Shown here: positions 1 through 8,221 of the stretch, in pieces | Layout: every line of letters begins with the position of its first letter | Position numbering within the stretch: the first letter of the stretch is position 1 | Assembly (NCBI RefSeq): GCF_009377235.1 | Contig: NZ_VMNX01000011.1 | Span: forward strand, 1 to 64,000 | Reading direction: 5' to 3' | DNA length: 64,000 bases | From: Streptomyces acidicola | GTDB taxonomy: Bacteria > Actinomycetota > Actinomycetes > Streptomycetales > Streptomycetaceae | Program-made: the position numbers and the translations under genes | Notes under the pieces: generated by a model | What the model was told of the DNA's origin: nothing | Seen by the model: only the letters and a program-made list of their open reading frames with translations | Database searches by the model: none

Positions 1-94
1 CTCCCGTACAAGCTCCTCCCCCACACCGGCTCGACACCTCCCCGCGGGGCTGACGCCCCGATGCGCACGCCGAGACCACGCAAGGAGGCCGATG

Positions 95-1438
95 ATGGAC
101 AGGACGCACCGGGCGTTCCGCCGCGTCGCGGCGATGGCCTGCGCCGTCGCGCTCGTGCTGCCGCTCACCGCCTGCGACGCCCTGACCCCCGGCAGCGCGG
201 CCGTGGTGCCGGGGCCCCGCAGCGTGCCGTCCTCGACCGCCGTGCCGGACGAGGACATCACCTTGCGTCTGCAGTTCGCCGACGCTCCAGTGATGGTCGA
301 CGCGCTGATCGCCGCGTTCGAGAAGGACCACCCCTCCATCAGGGTCGAGCCGCACTACAAGACGTTCCCGGACTACGTGCAGAACCTGAAGCTCACCATG
401 ACCTCGGACACCGCGCCCGACATCGCGCAGTACGCGGTCGGGATGAACGACCTCGCAGCGGACGGCCAGATTCTCGATCTTGCGCCCTATCGGGAGGCGT
501 ACGGCTGGGACGACGCCATTCCCCCGGTCAGTCTCGACCAGCTCACCGCTGGGCGGAGGAGTGAGGCCACTGGCGGGCGTGCCCTGTTCGGGGTCCCGGC
601 GGGCCTGTCGATAACGGGCATCTACTACAACAAGAAACTGGCCGAGCGGGCCGGGATCGGCTCTCCGCCCAGGACTCTGGCGGAGTTCGAGGACCAGCTC
701 GCCGCGGCCAAGGAGGCGGGCCTGACACCGCTCGGCGTCGGCGCGCTCGACTCCGGCGGCATTCACCTTTGGGCCGCGCTCCTCAACCAGACCATGCCCA
801 CGGACGACTACTGGGACTGGGTCAACGGCACCAAGGGCGCCACCATCGAGACACCAGCCGGGATCACCGCCAGCGAACTCGTCGTCGAGTGGGGCCGCAA
901 GAGCTACTACAACAAGTCGGCCAACGGCACCGCACAGATCGACTCCACCGCCCGGTTCACCAAGGGCGACAGCGTCTTCCTCATCAACGGCAACTGGGCG
1001 GCCGGACAGTTGGCAACCACCATGGGAGACAACGTCGGCTTCTTCCCGATGCCGGGCGTACAGGCCTCCGACCCCACGGTGGCCTCAGGATTCAGCGTCT
1101 CCTACGCCGTCTCGTCCCGGAGCGAACACCCTGAGGCGGCAGGCGCGTTCCTCGACTTCCTGACCTCGCCAGAGGCCGGGCAGATCATCAGCGACAACGG
1201 CTTCCTGCCGCCCAACCCCGAGGCCGTGGCCAAGCCGGACGGCGTTCTCGCCGACATCGCGGAGGGCCACCGGCGGGCCGTCGCCGACGACGGGATCACG
1301 ACGTTCCCCGACTTCGCCGCCCCCGCCATGCTCGACCGGCTGCGCTCCGGTATCCAGAAGCTCATCGCGGACCGCGTGAAGCCGGCGGACTACCTCGACT
1401 CGCTTCAGGACCAGTGGGAGGAACACCATGCGCGGTAG
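95..1438 (+). CDS. Carbohydrate ABC transporter substrate-binding lipoprotein
   Basis: Extracellular solute-binding protein, about 447 aa, that would capture a sugar or oligosaccharide and deliver it to the two permeases that follow. It has a basic N-terminus, a hydrophobic segment and a lipobox (LTAC) near residue 26, so it should be a membrane-anchored lipoprotein. The body resembles family 1 solute-binding proteins (YYNKK segment, FLINGNWAAGQL, and a C-terminal AAGAFLDFLTSPEAG helix). ATGs lie at 92 and 95; AAGGAGG at 82-88 is better spaced for 95. The stop overlaps the next gene by 11 bp. No ATPase follows, so a shared MsiK-type ATPase is likely. The ligand cannot be read from sequence. 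Confidence 0.9.
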   Translation: MDRTHRAFRRVAAMACAVALVLPLTACDALTPGSAAVVPGPRSVPSSTAVPDEDITLRLQFADAPVMVDALIAAFEKDHPSIRVEPHYKTFPDYVQNLKLTMTSDTAPDIAQYAVGMNDLAADGQILDLAPYREAYGWDDAIPPVSLDQLTAGRRSEATGGRALFGVPAGLSITGIYYNKKLAERAGIGSPPRTLAEFEDQLAAAKEAGLTPLGVGALDSGGIHLWAALLNQTMPTDDYWDWVNGTKGATIETPAGITASELVVEWGRKSYYNKSANGTAQIDSTARFTKGDSVFLINGNWAAGQLATTMGDNVGFFPMPGVQASDPTVASGFSVSYAVSSRSEHPEAAGAFLDFLTSPEAGQIISDNGFLPPNPEAVAKPDGVLADIAEGHRRAVADDGITTFPDFAAPAMLDRLRSGIQKLIADRVKPADYLDSLQDQWEEHHAR

Positions 1439-2327
1439 GCCACCGGTCCAGCCCGTGAGCTCCCGCAGGCGCAGTCCGTATCGCGGCTACGTGTACGTGC
1501 TGCCCGCCTTCGCCGTCTACCTCACGTTCGCGGTGCTGCCCGCCCTGCACACGGCGTACCTGTCGCTCTTCGACTGGGATGGCGTCACGCTGGGCGACTG
1601 GGTAGGCCTCGGCAACTACCGGGAGATTCTCCGGGACTCCGTCCTGCGGCGGTCCGTGTTCAACGCTCTGGTGCTGGTGGTGTTCTTCTCCTTCGTGCCT
1701 ATCGTGCTCGGGCTGACGATGACCGGCCTGCTGGGCCGTTACCGGCGGCCGGGCATGGGGACGTACCGGTTCCTGTTCATGCTGCCGCAGGTCGTTCCGC
1801 TCGTCGCGGTGGGCGTGACCTGGCGCTGGCTGTACGGGGACGACGGGCTGGTGAACCAGGCGTTCCGCGTGGTCGGCCTGGACGGCGTGACGCGGGCGTG
1901 GCTGGGCGACTTCGGCGCCGCGCTGATCGCCGTGGGCCTCGTGGGTACGTGGGTGCTCAGCGGGCTGTGCATGATGCTCTTCCTGAGCGGTGTGCAGAAG
2001 GTCGATCCCAGCCTGTACGAGGCGGCCCGGATCGACGGGGCGGGTCCCGTCCGGGAGTTCGTCTCCGTCACCCTGCCCCACCTGCGCGGCGAACTCGCCG
2101 TCGCCCTGACCGTGACCACGGTGGCCGCGCTCGCCAGCTTCGACATCGTGTACGTGACGACCAACGGCGGCCCCGGCGAGCAGACCACGGTCCCCGGCCT
2201 GCTCGTGTACCGGCTGGCGTTCTCCGAGGGCGAGGTCGGGCTCGCCGCGGCCCTGGCGGTCGTCCTCGGCTGTGTGATACTCGCGATCGTCTACCTCGTG
2301 AACCGTCTGTCGAGGTCACAGTCATGA
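1428..2327 (+). CDS. Sugar ABC transporter permease (MalF type)
   Basis: Integral membrane permease of 299 aa with about six hydrophobic segments. The EAA loop that docks the cytoplasmic ATPase is visible (YEAARIDGAGPVREF, residues about 198-212). It starts inside the end of the lipoprotein gene and its stop overlaps the next ATG, so the three genes should be translated as one coupled unit. It imports the ligand of the upstream binding protein; substrate unknown. The N-terminal RRRSPYRGYVYVLPAF stretch is typical of MalF-type partners in Streptomyces carbohydrate uptake operons. Confidence 0.9.
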   Translation: MRGRPPVQPVSSRRRSPYRGYVYVLPAFAVYLTFAVLPALHTAYLSLFDWDGVTLGDWVGLGNYREILRDSVLRRSVFNALVLVVFFSFVPIVLGLTMTGLLGRYRRPGMGTYRFLFMLPQVVPLVAVGVTWRWLYGDDGLVNQAFRVVGLDGVTRAWLGDFGAALIAVGLVGTWVLSGLCMMLFLSGVQKVDPSLYEAARIDGAGPVREFVSVTLPHLRGELAVALTVTTVAALASFDIVYVTTNGGPGEQTTVPGLLVYRLAFSEGEVGLAAALAVVLGCVILAIVYLVNRLSRSQS

Positions 2328-3151
2328 ACACAGCGACGCGATCGGAACGCTGGTCGGGTTACGCGCTCCTGACGGTCATGGCGATCGCCGTCGTGATCCC
2401 GTTCCTCAGCGTGTTCCTCGCCTCACTGCAGCCCGCGGGGACGCCGGTGGTGGGTCTGACCTGGCCGGAGCGGTGGAGCTGGGAGAACTACGAACAGGCG
2501 TGGTCGGTGGCCGGCTTCTCCGCCCTCATCCGCCACAGCCTCACCATCGCGGCCGGTGTCGTCCCCGCCTCCCTGGTCCTCGCCGCACTGGCCGGCTACG
2601 CGCTGGGGACCATGAGGCTCCCGGGCGGCAACGCGGTCGCGACGTTCTTCATCGCCGGCCTGACCATCCCGGTCGAACTGATCGTGGTTCCTCTCTACTT
2701 CGACCTGCGGGGCTTCGGTCTGACCAACTCGTACCTGGGCGTGATCCTGGTGGAGATCGCGCTGTTCATGCCGTTCAGCGTGTTCTGGATGCGCACCCAC
2801 TTCCGGTCCACCCCCGCGTCGCTGGTGGAGGCGGCGCGTATCGACGGCGCCTCGTCGGCCACGATCCTGCTGAGGATCCTGCTCCCGCTGGCCCGCCCGT
2901 CCCTGATGACGCTCGGTCTGCTGGTGTTCATGTGGTCGTGGAACCAGTTCCTGCTGGTGCTGGTCCTCATCCAGGACACCACCAAGCACACGGCACCCGC
3001 CGGGCTCGGCTTCTTCGTCGGTCAGAACAGCACGGACATCCCCACGCTGGCCGCGGGGACGATCATCGTGATGCTCCCCATCCTGATCCTCTTCGTGATC
3101 TTCCAGCGCAGCTTCATCGCGGGACTGCTCCAGGGAGCGATGAAGGGCTGA
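2324..3151 (+). CDS. Sugar ABC transporter permease (MalG type)
   Basis: Second permease subunit, 275 aa, pairing with the preceding one. ATG at 2324 overlaps the previous stop (ATGA). The EAA loop reads VEAARIDGASSATILLRILLP, and the C-terminal GLLQGAMKG ending is typical of MalG-type permeases. Six membrane segments are apparent. The gene converges on the oleD-like gene with only 54 bp between them, and I see no strong terminator there. Confidence 0.9.
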   Translation: MNTATRSERWSGYALLTVMAIAVVIPFLSVFLASLQPAGTPVVGLTWPERWSWENYEQAWSVAGFSALIRHSLTIAAGVVPASLVLAALAGYALGTMRLPGGNAVATFFIAGLTIPVELIVVPLYFDLRGFGLTNSYLGVILVEIALFMPFSVFWMRTHFRSTPASLVEAARIDGASSATILLRILLPLARPSLMTLGLLVFMWSWNQFLLVLVLIQDTTKHTAPAGLGFFVGQNSTDIPTLAAGTIIVMLPILILFVIFQRSFIAGLLQGAMKG

Positions 3152-3205
3152 CCCCGCACACGGCCTGCACGCACGGAGGTGCTCCTGGATGGAGGTGGGC
3201 GGTGC

Positions 3206-4318
3206 TCACTTGTCGGTGGGGTTCCAGGGGCCGGCGAACTCGGCGAGGGCCCGGTTCAGGATCTCTGGGCGTCCTGAGGTGTGGGCCAGTTCGCGGAGGC
3301 CGTCGACGAGGCCGACGGGCGGTGTGAATCCGAGGTCCCGTCTGGCGGCGGTGATGTCGAACCAGTGCGGGTGCGTGAGTTCGTTCACCAGGAAGCGGCT
3401 GAGCGTGTGTGTACGGGCGGAGCCGGTGAAACGGGCGACCGCCTCCTGGACGGTGGCGGCGCCGTGCGCGAGGGCCGGCGGGACGGAGTGCCATGCGGCG
3501 CGGATTCCGGTCGCCGCCAGGTAGAGGGTGGCCATGCCGGCGAGCGGGCAGGGCTCGCCCTGGGCGATGAAGTAGGCGCGCCCGTTGACGGGCCCTCCCC
3601 GGTGGAGGCGGTCGAGGGCGAGCAGGTGGGCGTGGGCGGCCGTGCGCAGGTGGGTGGTGTCGACGAGGTTGGTTCCCCTCCCCGGCATGATCAGGTGGCG
3701 GCCGCGGGCCGCACGGGTCAGGGCGGGCAGGAAGTGCGGGTCGTCGGGCCCCCAGATGAGGTGGGGGCGAAGGGAGACGGTGGCCAGGTCGGAGCTGTCC
3801 GCCCGCAGGACGAGCGCTTCGGCGCGCGCCTTGCTCAGCGGATAGGCGGCCAGGTGTCGCTCGGGGTAGGGGGCGCGTTCGTCGGCGTTCTCCAGGCCGC
3901 CGGTGCGGAAGACGACGCTGGCGGTCGAGGTGTACACGAGGGTGCGGACACCGTGGGCGCGGCACTGGTCGAGGATGTTGCGTGTGCCGTCCACGTTGGT
4001 CGTCCAGTACGGTCGCAGAGGGCCGCTGACTCCGGCCAGGGCCGCGTTGTGGATGACGGCGTCACATCCGGTGACCGCCTTCCCGACCGCGTCCGCGTCG
4101 GCGAGGTCGCCCAGGTGCTGGCGGACGCCGAGCCGGTCCAGGGCGGTGCTGGGGCGGCGGCTGAGGGAGGCGGTCTCGGTGCCGCGCCCGACGAGTTGAC
4201 GGCAGATCTCCGCACCGAGGAACCCGCTGCCACCTGTGACGAGAACCCTTTGCGGTCGGGCTCCTTGTGGCCCACATCCTTGTGGGCCGGCTCCTTGTGG
4301 TCCAACTGGTCCGGTCAT
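3206..4318 (-). CDS. oleD: OleD-like NAD(P)-dependent 3-beta-hydroxysteroid-dehydrogenase family reductase
   Basis: Extended short-chain dehydrogenase, about 370 aa. The Rossmann motif VTGGSGFLG follows a short N-terminal tail, and the YPLSK active-site motif (Y-x-x-x-K) lies mid-protein with an upstream Ser in VYTSTAS. In olefin and beta-lactone pathways OleD reduces the 2-alkyl-3-keto acid from OleA to the 2-alkyl-3-hydroxy acid used by OleC. The frame is open to 4519, but ATG 4318 overlaps the oleC stop (ATGA) and places the Rossmann motif normally, so I chose it. The N-terminus has a collagen-like repeat (GPQGA units) absent from the family core. Last gene of the leftward oleABCD order. 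The assignment rests on the four-gene context plus motifs. Confidence 0.82.
   Translation of the reverse strand: MTGPVGPQGAGPQGCGPQGARPQRVLVTGGSGFLGAEICRQLVGRGTETASLSRRPSTALDRLGVRQHLGDLADADAVGKAVTGCDAVIHNAALAGVSGPLRPYWTTNVDGTRNILDQCRAHGVRTLVYTSTASVVFRTGGLENADERAPYPERHLAAYPLSKARAEALVLRADSSDLATVSLRPHLIWGPDDPHFLPALTRAARGRHLIMPGRGTNLVDTTHLRTAAHAHLLALDRLHRGGPVNGRAYFIAQGEPCPLAGMATLYLAATGIRAAWHSVPPALAHGAATVQEAVARFTGSARTHTLSRFLVNELTHPHWFDITAARRDLGFTPPVGLVDGLRELAHTSGRPEILNRALAEFAGPWNPTDK
4258..4312. repeat. Four 15-bp tandem units encoding the OleD N-terminal Gly-Pro-Gln repeat
   Basis: The oleD start region is built of about four imperfect 15-bp units translated as VGPQ/AGPQ/CGPQ/ARPQ with intervening Gly. 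It sits right at the oleC/oleD overlap. It looks like slipped-strand expansion and adds a flexible tail before the Rossmann fold. Confidence 0.6.
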
Positions 4319-5913
4319 CGCACCCGCTTCAGTCGTCCGGCGGCCCACGCGGCGAGTCGCTCCCGGTCGATCTTGGAGTTGTGCCGGATGTCGGTCGGGA
4401 AGCCCGGGTGGACGAGTACGGCTCCGACGTGGTGTCCGTCCGGATGCCGTCGCAGCGTCAGGTGCAGTTCGCGCAGGACGTCTTGTGGGTCGCCGCCGTC
4501 GCGGTTCAGTTCTACGCACAGCACCGCCTCTTGGTGTCCGAGGGCTCCGACGCCCACCAGTGCCGTGCGCCGGACGCCCGGCGTGCTGTCGGCCGTCGTC
4601 TCGACGCCCTCGGTCGGCAGGGCGAATCCGGCGCCGGTCACCTGCTGGGACTTACGGCCGTGGAACCACAGCCGACCGTCCTCGTCGAGCCGCCCCAGAT
4701 CGCCAGTGCGGTGGAGCAGGCCCCCGGAGGCCTGGACCTTGGTTGCGGCCGTCGCCTCGGGGCGGGCGTGGTACGCGGGGCTGACGTTGGGTCCGGCGAC
4801 GGCGATCTCGCCCACGCCGGAGCGATCCTCGTCCAGGATGCGCGCCTGAACCGCGGGCAGGGGACGGCCGAGGCAGGTCCCGGCTCGTACCGTCCGGCCG
4901 ACGGCGCCTGCCGCGCACCGCAGTTCGGGAGCGCTGATCGCGCTGACCGGCAGGCACTCCGTGGCTCCGTACACGCTGAGCACCTCGGCGTCCGGCCGCA
5001 GTACCGCGTGCAGGGCATCGGCGAGCCCGGCGCGCAGCGGCGCTCCGAAGGAGACGACGCGGTCGACCGAGGGCAGGGTCAGCCGACGGCGGACACAGTG
5101 CTCGGCGAGCAGCCCCAGTACGGCCGGCGACGCCGCGACCACCGAGGCCTGGTGCTCCAGCAGAGGTCTCAGCAGGCGTTCGGGCGGTGTGCGCGCCGGG
5201 GAGCGGTGGCTGACGGCGGGCGCGAGTGTCGTCAGGCCCAGCGCCGGGCCGAGGAGGACGAAGGGCAGGAAGCCGGCGAGCAGAACGTCGCCCGGTCGTG
5301 GTGCGAGGACCGGGCCGAGGGCGTCGAGCTGACCGGTCAGGGTGCTGTAGCGGTACTCCGCCCCCTTGGGCACCCCGGTGGAGCCGGAAGTGAAGGCGAT
5401 CATCGCCAGGTCCCCCGGGGGCGGTTCCTCCAGCTCCCAGGCCGGTCCGTCCGTGTCCGGCACCGTCACGGGCAGCCCGCGTCCGAGCCCGGGAACAGCC
5501 CGGCCGGTGACCAGGGGAAGGCGTACGTGCCCGCGGGCCCAGCCCAGCACGCGGCGTGCCAGATGCGCCAGGGGCTCACCGACGAACGCCTCCGGCGCCA
5601 CCTCGTCGAGGCACGCGCGCAGCTGGGGCCGGGGCAGCCCCGGATCCACCAGGACCGGCACGGCGCCGACGGCGAACAGCCCGTAGACGAGGGTGAGCAG
5701 CTCGTACGGGTCCCGCGTCATCGTCACGGCCTTGTGCCCGCGGCGGAGCCCGGCGTCATGGAACGCCTCGGCCGTGCGGCGGCAGCCTTCGTGGAGCTGA
5801 GCGAAGCTGATGACGTGGCCGGATCCGTCGCTACGGCCCCGCACCAGCGCCGTTGCTCGTGGCCGTTGCTCGACCAGGCGCGCCATGCGCGCGTAGAGGC
5901 CAGGACTGTCCAC
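4315..5913 (-). CDS. oleC: OleC-like AMP-forming ligase (beta-lactone synthetase)
   Basis: ANL-superfamily adenylating enzyme, 532 aa. The phosphate-binding motif TSGSTGVPKG lies near residue 175, followed by YGATE, the HRTGDLGRLDEDGRLWF hinge and a C-terminal Lys in NSKIDRERL. In Ole systems OleC activates the 2-alkyl-3-hydroxy acid with ATP and closes the beta-lactone rather than making a CoA ester. The closest alternative is a fatty-acyl-CoA or fatty-acyl-AMP ligase; placement between OleB-like and OleD-like genes argues for beta-lactone synthetase. GTG start at 5913, four bases after the oleB stop. Confidence 0.82.
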   Translation of the reverse strand: MDSPGLYARMARLVEQRPRATALVRGRSDGSGHVISFAQLHEGCRRTAEAFHDAGLRRGHKAVTMTRDPYELLTLVYGLFAVGAVPVLVDPGLPRPQLRACLDEVAPEAFVGEPLAHLARRVLGWARGHVRLPLVTGRAVPGLGRGLPVTVPDTDGPAWELEEPPPGDLAMIAFTSGSTGVPKGAEYRYSTLTGQLDALGPVLAPRPGDVLLAGFLPFVLLGPALGLTTLAPAVSHRSPARTPPERLLRPLLEHQASVVAASPAVLGLLAEHCVRRRLTLPSVDRVVSFGAPLRAGLADALHAVLRPDAEVLSVYGATECLPVSAISAPELRCAAGAVGRTVRAGTCLGRPLPAVQARILDEDRSGVGEIAVAGPNVSPAYHARPEATAATKVQASGGLLHRTGDLGRLDEDGRLWFHGRKSQQVTGAGFALPTEGVETTADSTPGVRRTALVGVGALGHQEAVLCVELNRDGGDPQDVLRELHLTLRRHPDGHHVGAVLVHPGFPTDIRHNSKIDRERLAAWAAGRLKRVR

Positions 5914-5917
5914 GGCG

Positions 5918-6949
5918 TCACGCCCGAAGCAGGAAGTCGCGGACGTGCCGGTCGAGTTCCCCGGCGGCGTCCTCCATCACGAAGTGGCCGGCGTTCCGGT
6001 AGCGGTGTACGCGGGCCTGCGGAAACCGGCGGGTCCATTCGTCCAGCACGGGGGGCGTGAACACGGGGTCCCGCATACCCCAGCCGATGAACGTCGGCAG
6101 ACCGGCAAGGCCGCCGCCGACGAGGCCGCCGCCGACGTCAGCAGGTCCGGCCTCGGCAGGTCCGGCCTCAGCGGCTCCGGCCCCGGCAGGTTCGAGCAGT
6201 CGCCATGCCGGGTCGTCGCCGCCCCGGGGAATGCACCGGATGAACTCCACGACGGTGCGGCGGTTCTGTGCGTCGGCGAAGGGCAGCAGGTACGCCAGCC
6301 GCTCGGCCGAGCCGAGCCGTCGTACGACTCCGAGCCGTACGGCGGCGCGGGGAAAGACGTTGGTGGCCCGCGCGAGGGCGGCGACAGGGGCACTGTCCCT
6401 GATCCACCTCAGATACACCGGTAGCCGGTAGCCGACGGGCCACGGGAAGGCCACGCTGTTGAGGACGACCAGCCGTGCCACCACGCCGGGGTGGCGCAGC
6501 GCCCACGCGATGCCGATCGGGCCGCCCCAGTCGTGCACCACCAGGGTCCATCGGTGGGCGGGCACCCCCTGGCTGCCGGTGAGGTGGTGGAACAGGTGGT
6601 CCAGACACGCGATGTGCAGTTCAAGGCGGTCCACGGGCCCCAGCGCTCCGGGGGAGCCGGTCCCCTGCGGTACCCCGGAGCGGGGGGACAGGCCGAGTCC
6701 CGCAAGGTCGGGGGCGATGCAGCGGAAGTTTGGTGACAGGGTGCCCAGCAAACTCCGCCAGATGTAGCTCCAGGACGGGTTGCCGTGCAGGAACAGCACC
6801 GGGTCGCCGGAGCCGGCATCGACGTAGTGCTGCTCCGTGACGGGAACCTGTCGCCAGTGGCTGGGGCCGGGGTAACCGGGAAGGGCTCGCGCCGACCGCG
6901 TCGGCGGGGCGGCGCCGTGGCGGCGCGTTCCCCTGTCCCCCATGCTCAC
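5918..6949 (-). CDS. oleB: OleB-like alpha/beta hydrolase (beta-lactone decarboxylase, haloalkane-dehalogenase fold)
   Basis: Alpha/beta hydrolase, about 343 aa. The oxyanion motif HGNPSWS is near residue 55. The nucleophile elbow VVHDWGG carries Asp instead of Ser, as in haloalkane dehalogenases and OleB. A GMRDPVF acid region and NAGHFVMED catalytic His follow. OleB converts the cis-beta-lactone from OleC to a cis-olefin and CO2. GTG at 6949 overlaps the oleA stop (GTGA); ATG 6943 is an alternative. Just before the GMRDP strand is an Ala/Gly-rich insertion with AEAGPAEAGPA repeats, probably a local expansion. Its presence favours an olefin end product, unlike lipstatin-type clusters, which lack OleB. 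Confidence 0.82.
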   Translation of the reverse strand: MSMGDRGTRRHGAAPPTRSARALPGYPGPSHWRQVPVTEQHYVDAGSGDPVLFLHGNPSWSYIWRSLLGTLSPNFRCIAPDLAGLGLSPRSGVPQGTGSPGALGPVDRLELHIACLDHLFHHLTGSQGVPAHRWTLVVHDWGGPIGIAWALRHPGVVARLVVLNSVAFPWPVGYRLPVYLRWIRDSAPVAALARATNVFPRAAVRLGVVRRLGSAERLAYLLPFADAQNRRTVVEFIRCIPRGGDDPAWRLLEPAGAGAAEAGPAEAGPADVGGGLVGGGLAGLPTFIGWGMRDPVFTPPVLDEWTRRFPQARVHRYRNAGHFVMEDAAGELDRHVRDFLLRA

Positions 6950-8019
6950 AGCCGGATCACCGCCAGCCCCACGCTGAACCCGCTGGCCATGCCGATCAGC
7001 GCGACGGTGTCACCCGGCTCGACGCGGTCGCTCTCCAGCGCGGAGACCAGTTGCAGCGGCAGCGACGCGGACGCCGCGTTGCCGTGCTCGGCCACGGTGG
7101 GCAGACAGCGGTCGGGCGGCAGACCGAGTTGCTCGATCGTCTCGTGGAACTGCGGCATGGAGATCTGGTGGAAGGCGACGAACGCGCTCCGGCGCACCAA
7201 CTCCAGCTCCGCGGCGGCGCGTTCGAGCACCAGGGGCAGGATGCCGATGGCGGCGTCGCGCAACCGGTCGTCGTTGAGGCGCACATAGGTGGGTTCCGGG
7301 CTGGTGGGGCGGTAGTGCATGGTGCCGCCCGCCTCCACGACACAGCGGTCCCAGGCGGTGGAATCGGCGGTGAAGGCCGTGGTGAGCACCCCCGGTCCGT
7401 CGTCGGTGGCGGGGACCGCCGTCAGCAGTACGGCGGCGCCCGCGTCGGAGAGCGTGTATCCGGGCAGGGCCCGCAGGAAGGCGTCGTGATCGGGCACGGT
7501 CCAGCGGGTGGTCATGGTGGGCGCTTCACCGGAGGTGATCAGTACGGTCCGGTAGCGGCCGGATTCGATGAACGCGGCGGCGACCTCCAAGCCGTTGAGC
7601 ACGCTGTTGCAGGCGTTCTTCACATCGAACACCGGGCAGCCGGCGCCCAGTTTGGCGGCCACGATGTGCGCGGTGGCCGGTTCGATGAGGTCCTGGGTGC
7701 AGGAGGTGAACAGCACGAGATCGATGTCGTCGATGCCCAGCCCGGCGGCGGCCAGGGCTTTCGCGGCTGCCGCGACGGCGAGGTCGGAGGCCTGTTCCCG
7801 GTCACCTCTCTCGTGGACCCCGCGCACCCCGGTGAGGTCCTCCAGCAGGCCGGACGGTGGCACATAAGGACTGCCCAGGGCGGCGATGCGCGCCCGGGCG
7901 TCCTCCATGGTGCGGTACGCGGGGGGTAGATGGACGGCGGTGGTCACCAACTGGGCACGTACGGCGGAAAGCACGCGGATCACGGTAGGGCCGACGGTGC
8001 CAACTCGCCCCTCTTGCAC
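6946..8019 (-). CDS. oleA: OleA-like thiolase / ketoacyl synthase III (head-to-head acyl condensation)
   Basis: Thiolase-fold condensing enzyme, 357 aa. Active-site Cys lies in VKNACNSVLN, His in AFHQISM and Asn in EHGNAASAS: the Cys-His-Asn set of KASIII/OleA. OleA joins two activated acyl chains through a non-decarboxylative Claisen reaction to a 2-alkyl-3-keto acid. GTG start with GAGGTGA about 8 bases upstream. It is divergent from the type I PKS across a 200-bp promoter region with four direct repeats, so the two are probably co-regulated. A plain FabH is less likely given the oleBCD neighbours. Whether one acyl donor is the PKS-bound chain is inference. Confidence 0.85.
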   Translation of the reverse strand: MQEGRVGTVGPTVIRVLSAVRAQLVTTAVHLPPAYRTMEDARARIAALGSPYVPPSGLLEDLTGVRGVHERGDREQASDLAVAAAAKALAAAGLGIDDIDLVLFTSCTQDLIEPATAHIVAAKLGAGCPVFDVKNACNSVLNGLEVAAAFIESGRYRTVLITSGEAPTMTTRWTVPDHDAFLRALPGYTLSDAGAAVLLTAVPATDDGPGVLTTAFTADSTAWDRCVVEAGGTMHYRPTSPEPTYVRLNDDRLRDAAIGILPLVLERAAAELELVRRSAFVAFHQISMPQFHETIEQLGLPPDRCLPTVAEHGNAASASLPLQLVSALESDRVEPGDTVALIGMASGFSVGLAVIRL

Positions 8020-8101
8020 GGCTTTTCACCTCAACGACGGAAGAGGTGATCAAAGAGGCGAATAGCTGCTTGCCTCCTGCTTGGGCACGCTTTGGGGGAC
8101 C

Positions 8102-8159
8102 GGGCTTTTGACGAGGCCCCTGACGGGCCTTTCACGGGGCCGTTGACCGGGCCTTTGAG
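8102..8159. promoter_or_regulatory. Four 11-bp direct repeats in the divergent oleA/PKS promoter
   Basis: Copies read GGGCTTTTGAC (8102), GGGCCTTTCAC (8125), GGGCCGTTGAC (8137) and GGGCCTTTGAG (8149). The last three are exactly 12 bp apart and the first is 23 bp away, so all lie on roughly one helical face spacing. They sit between the oleA start and the PKS start and are a candidate binding array for a regulator controlling both directions. No regulator gene lies in the cluster itself. Confidence 0.5.
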
Positions 8160-8221
8160 GGGACTTCACCTGGGGTTCGCAGCCGGTCGACCACTGCGTA
8201 CGTGAACGAGCAAGAGGGGGA

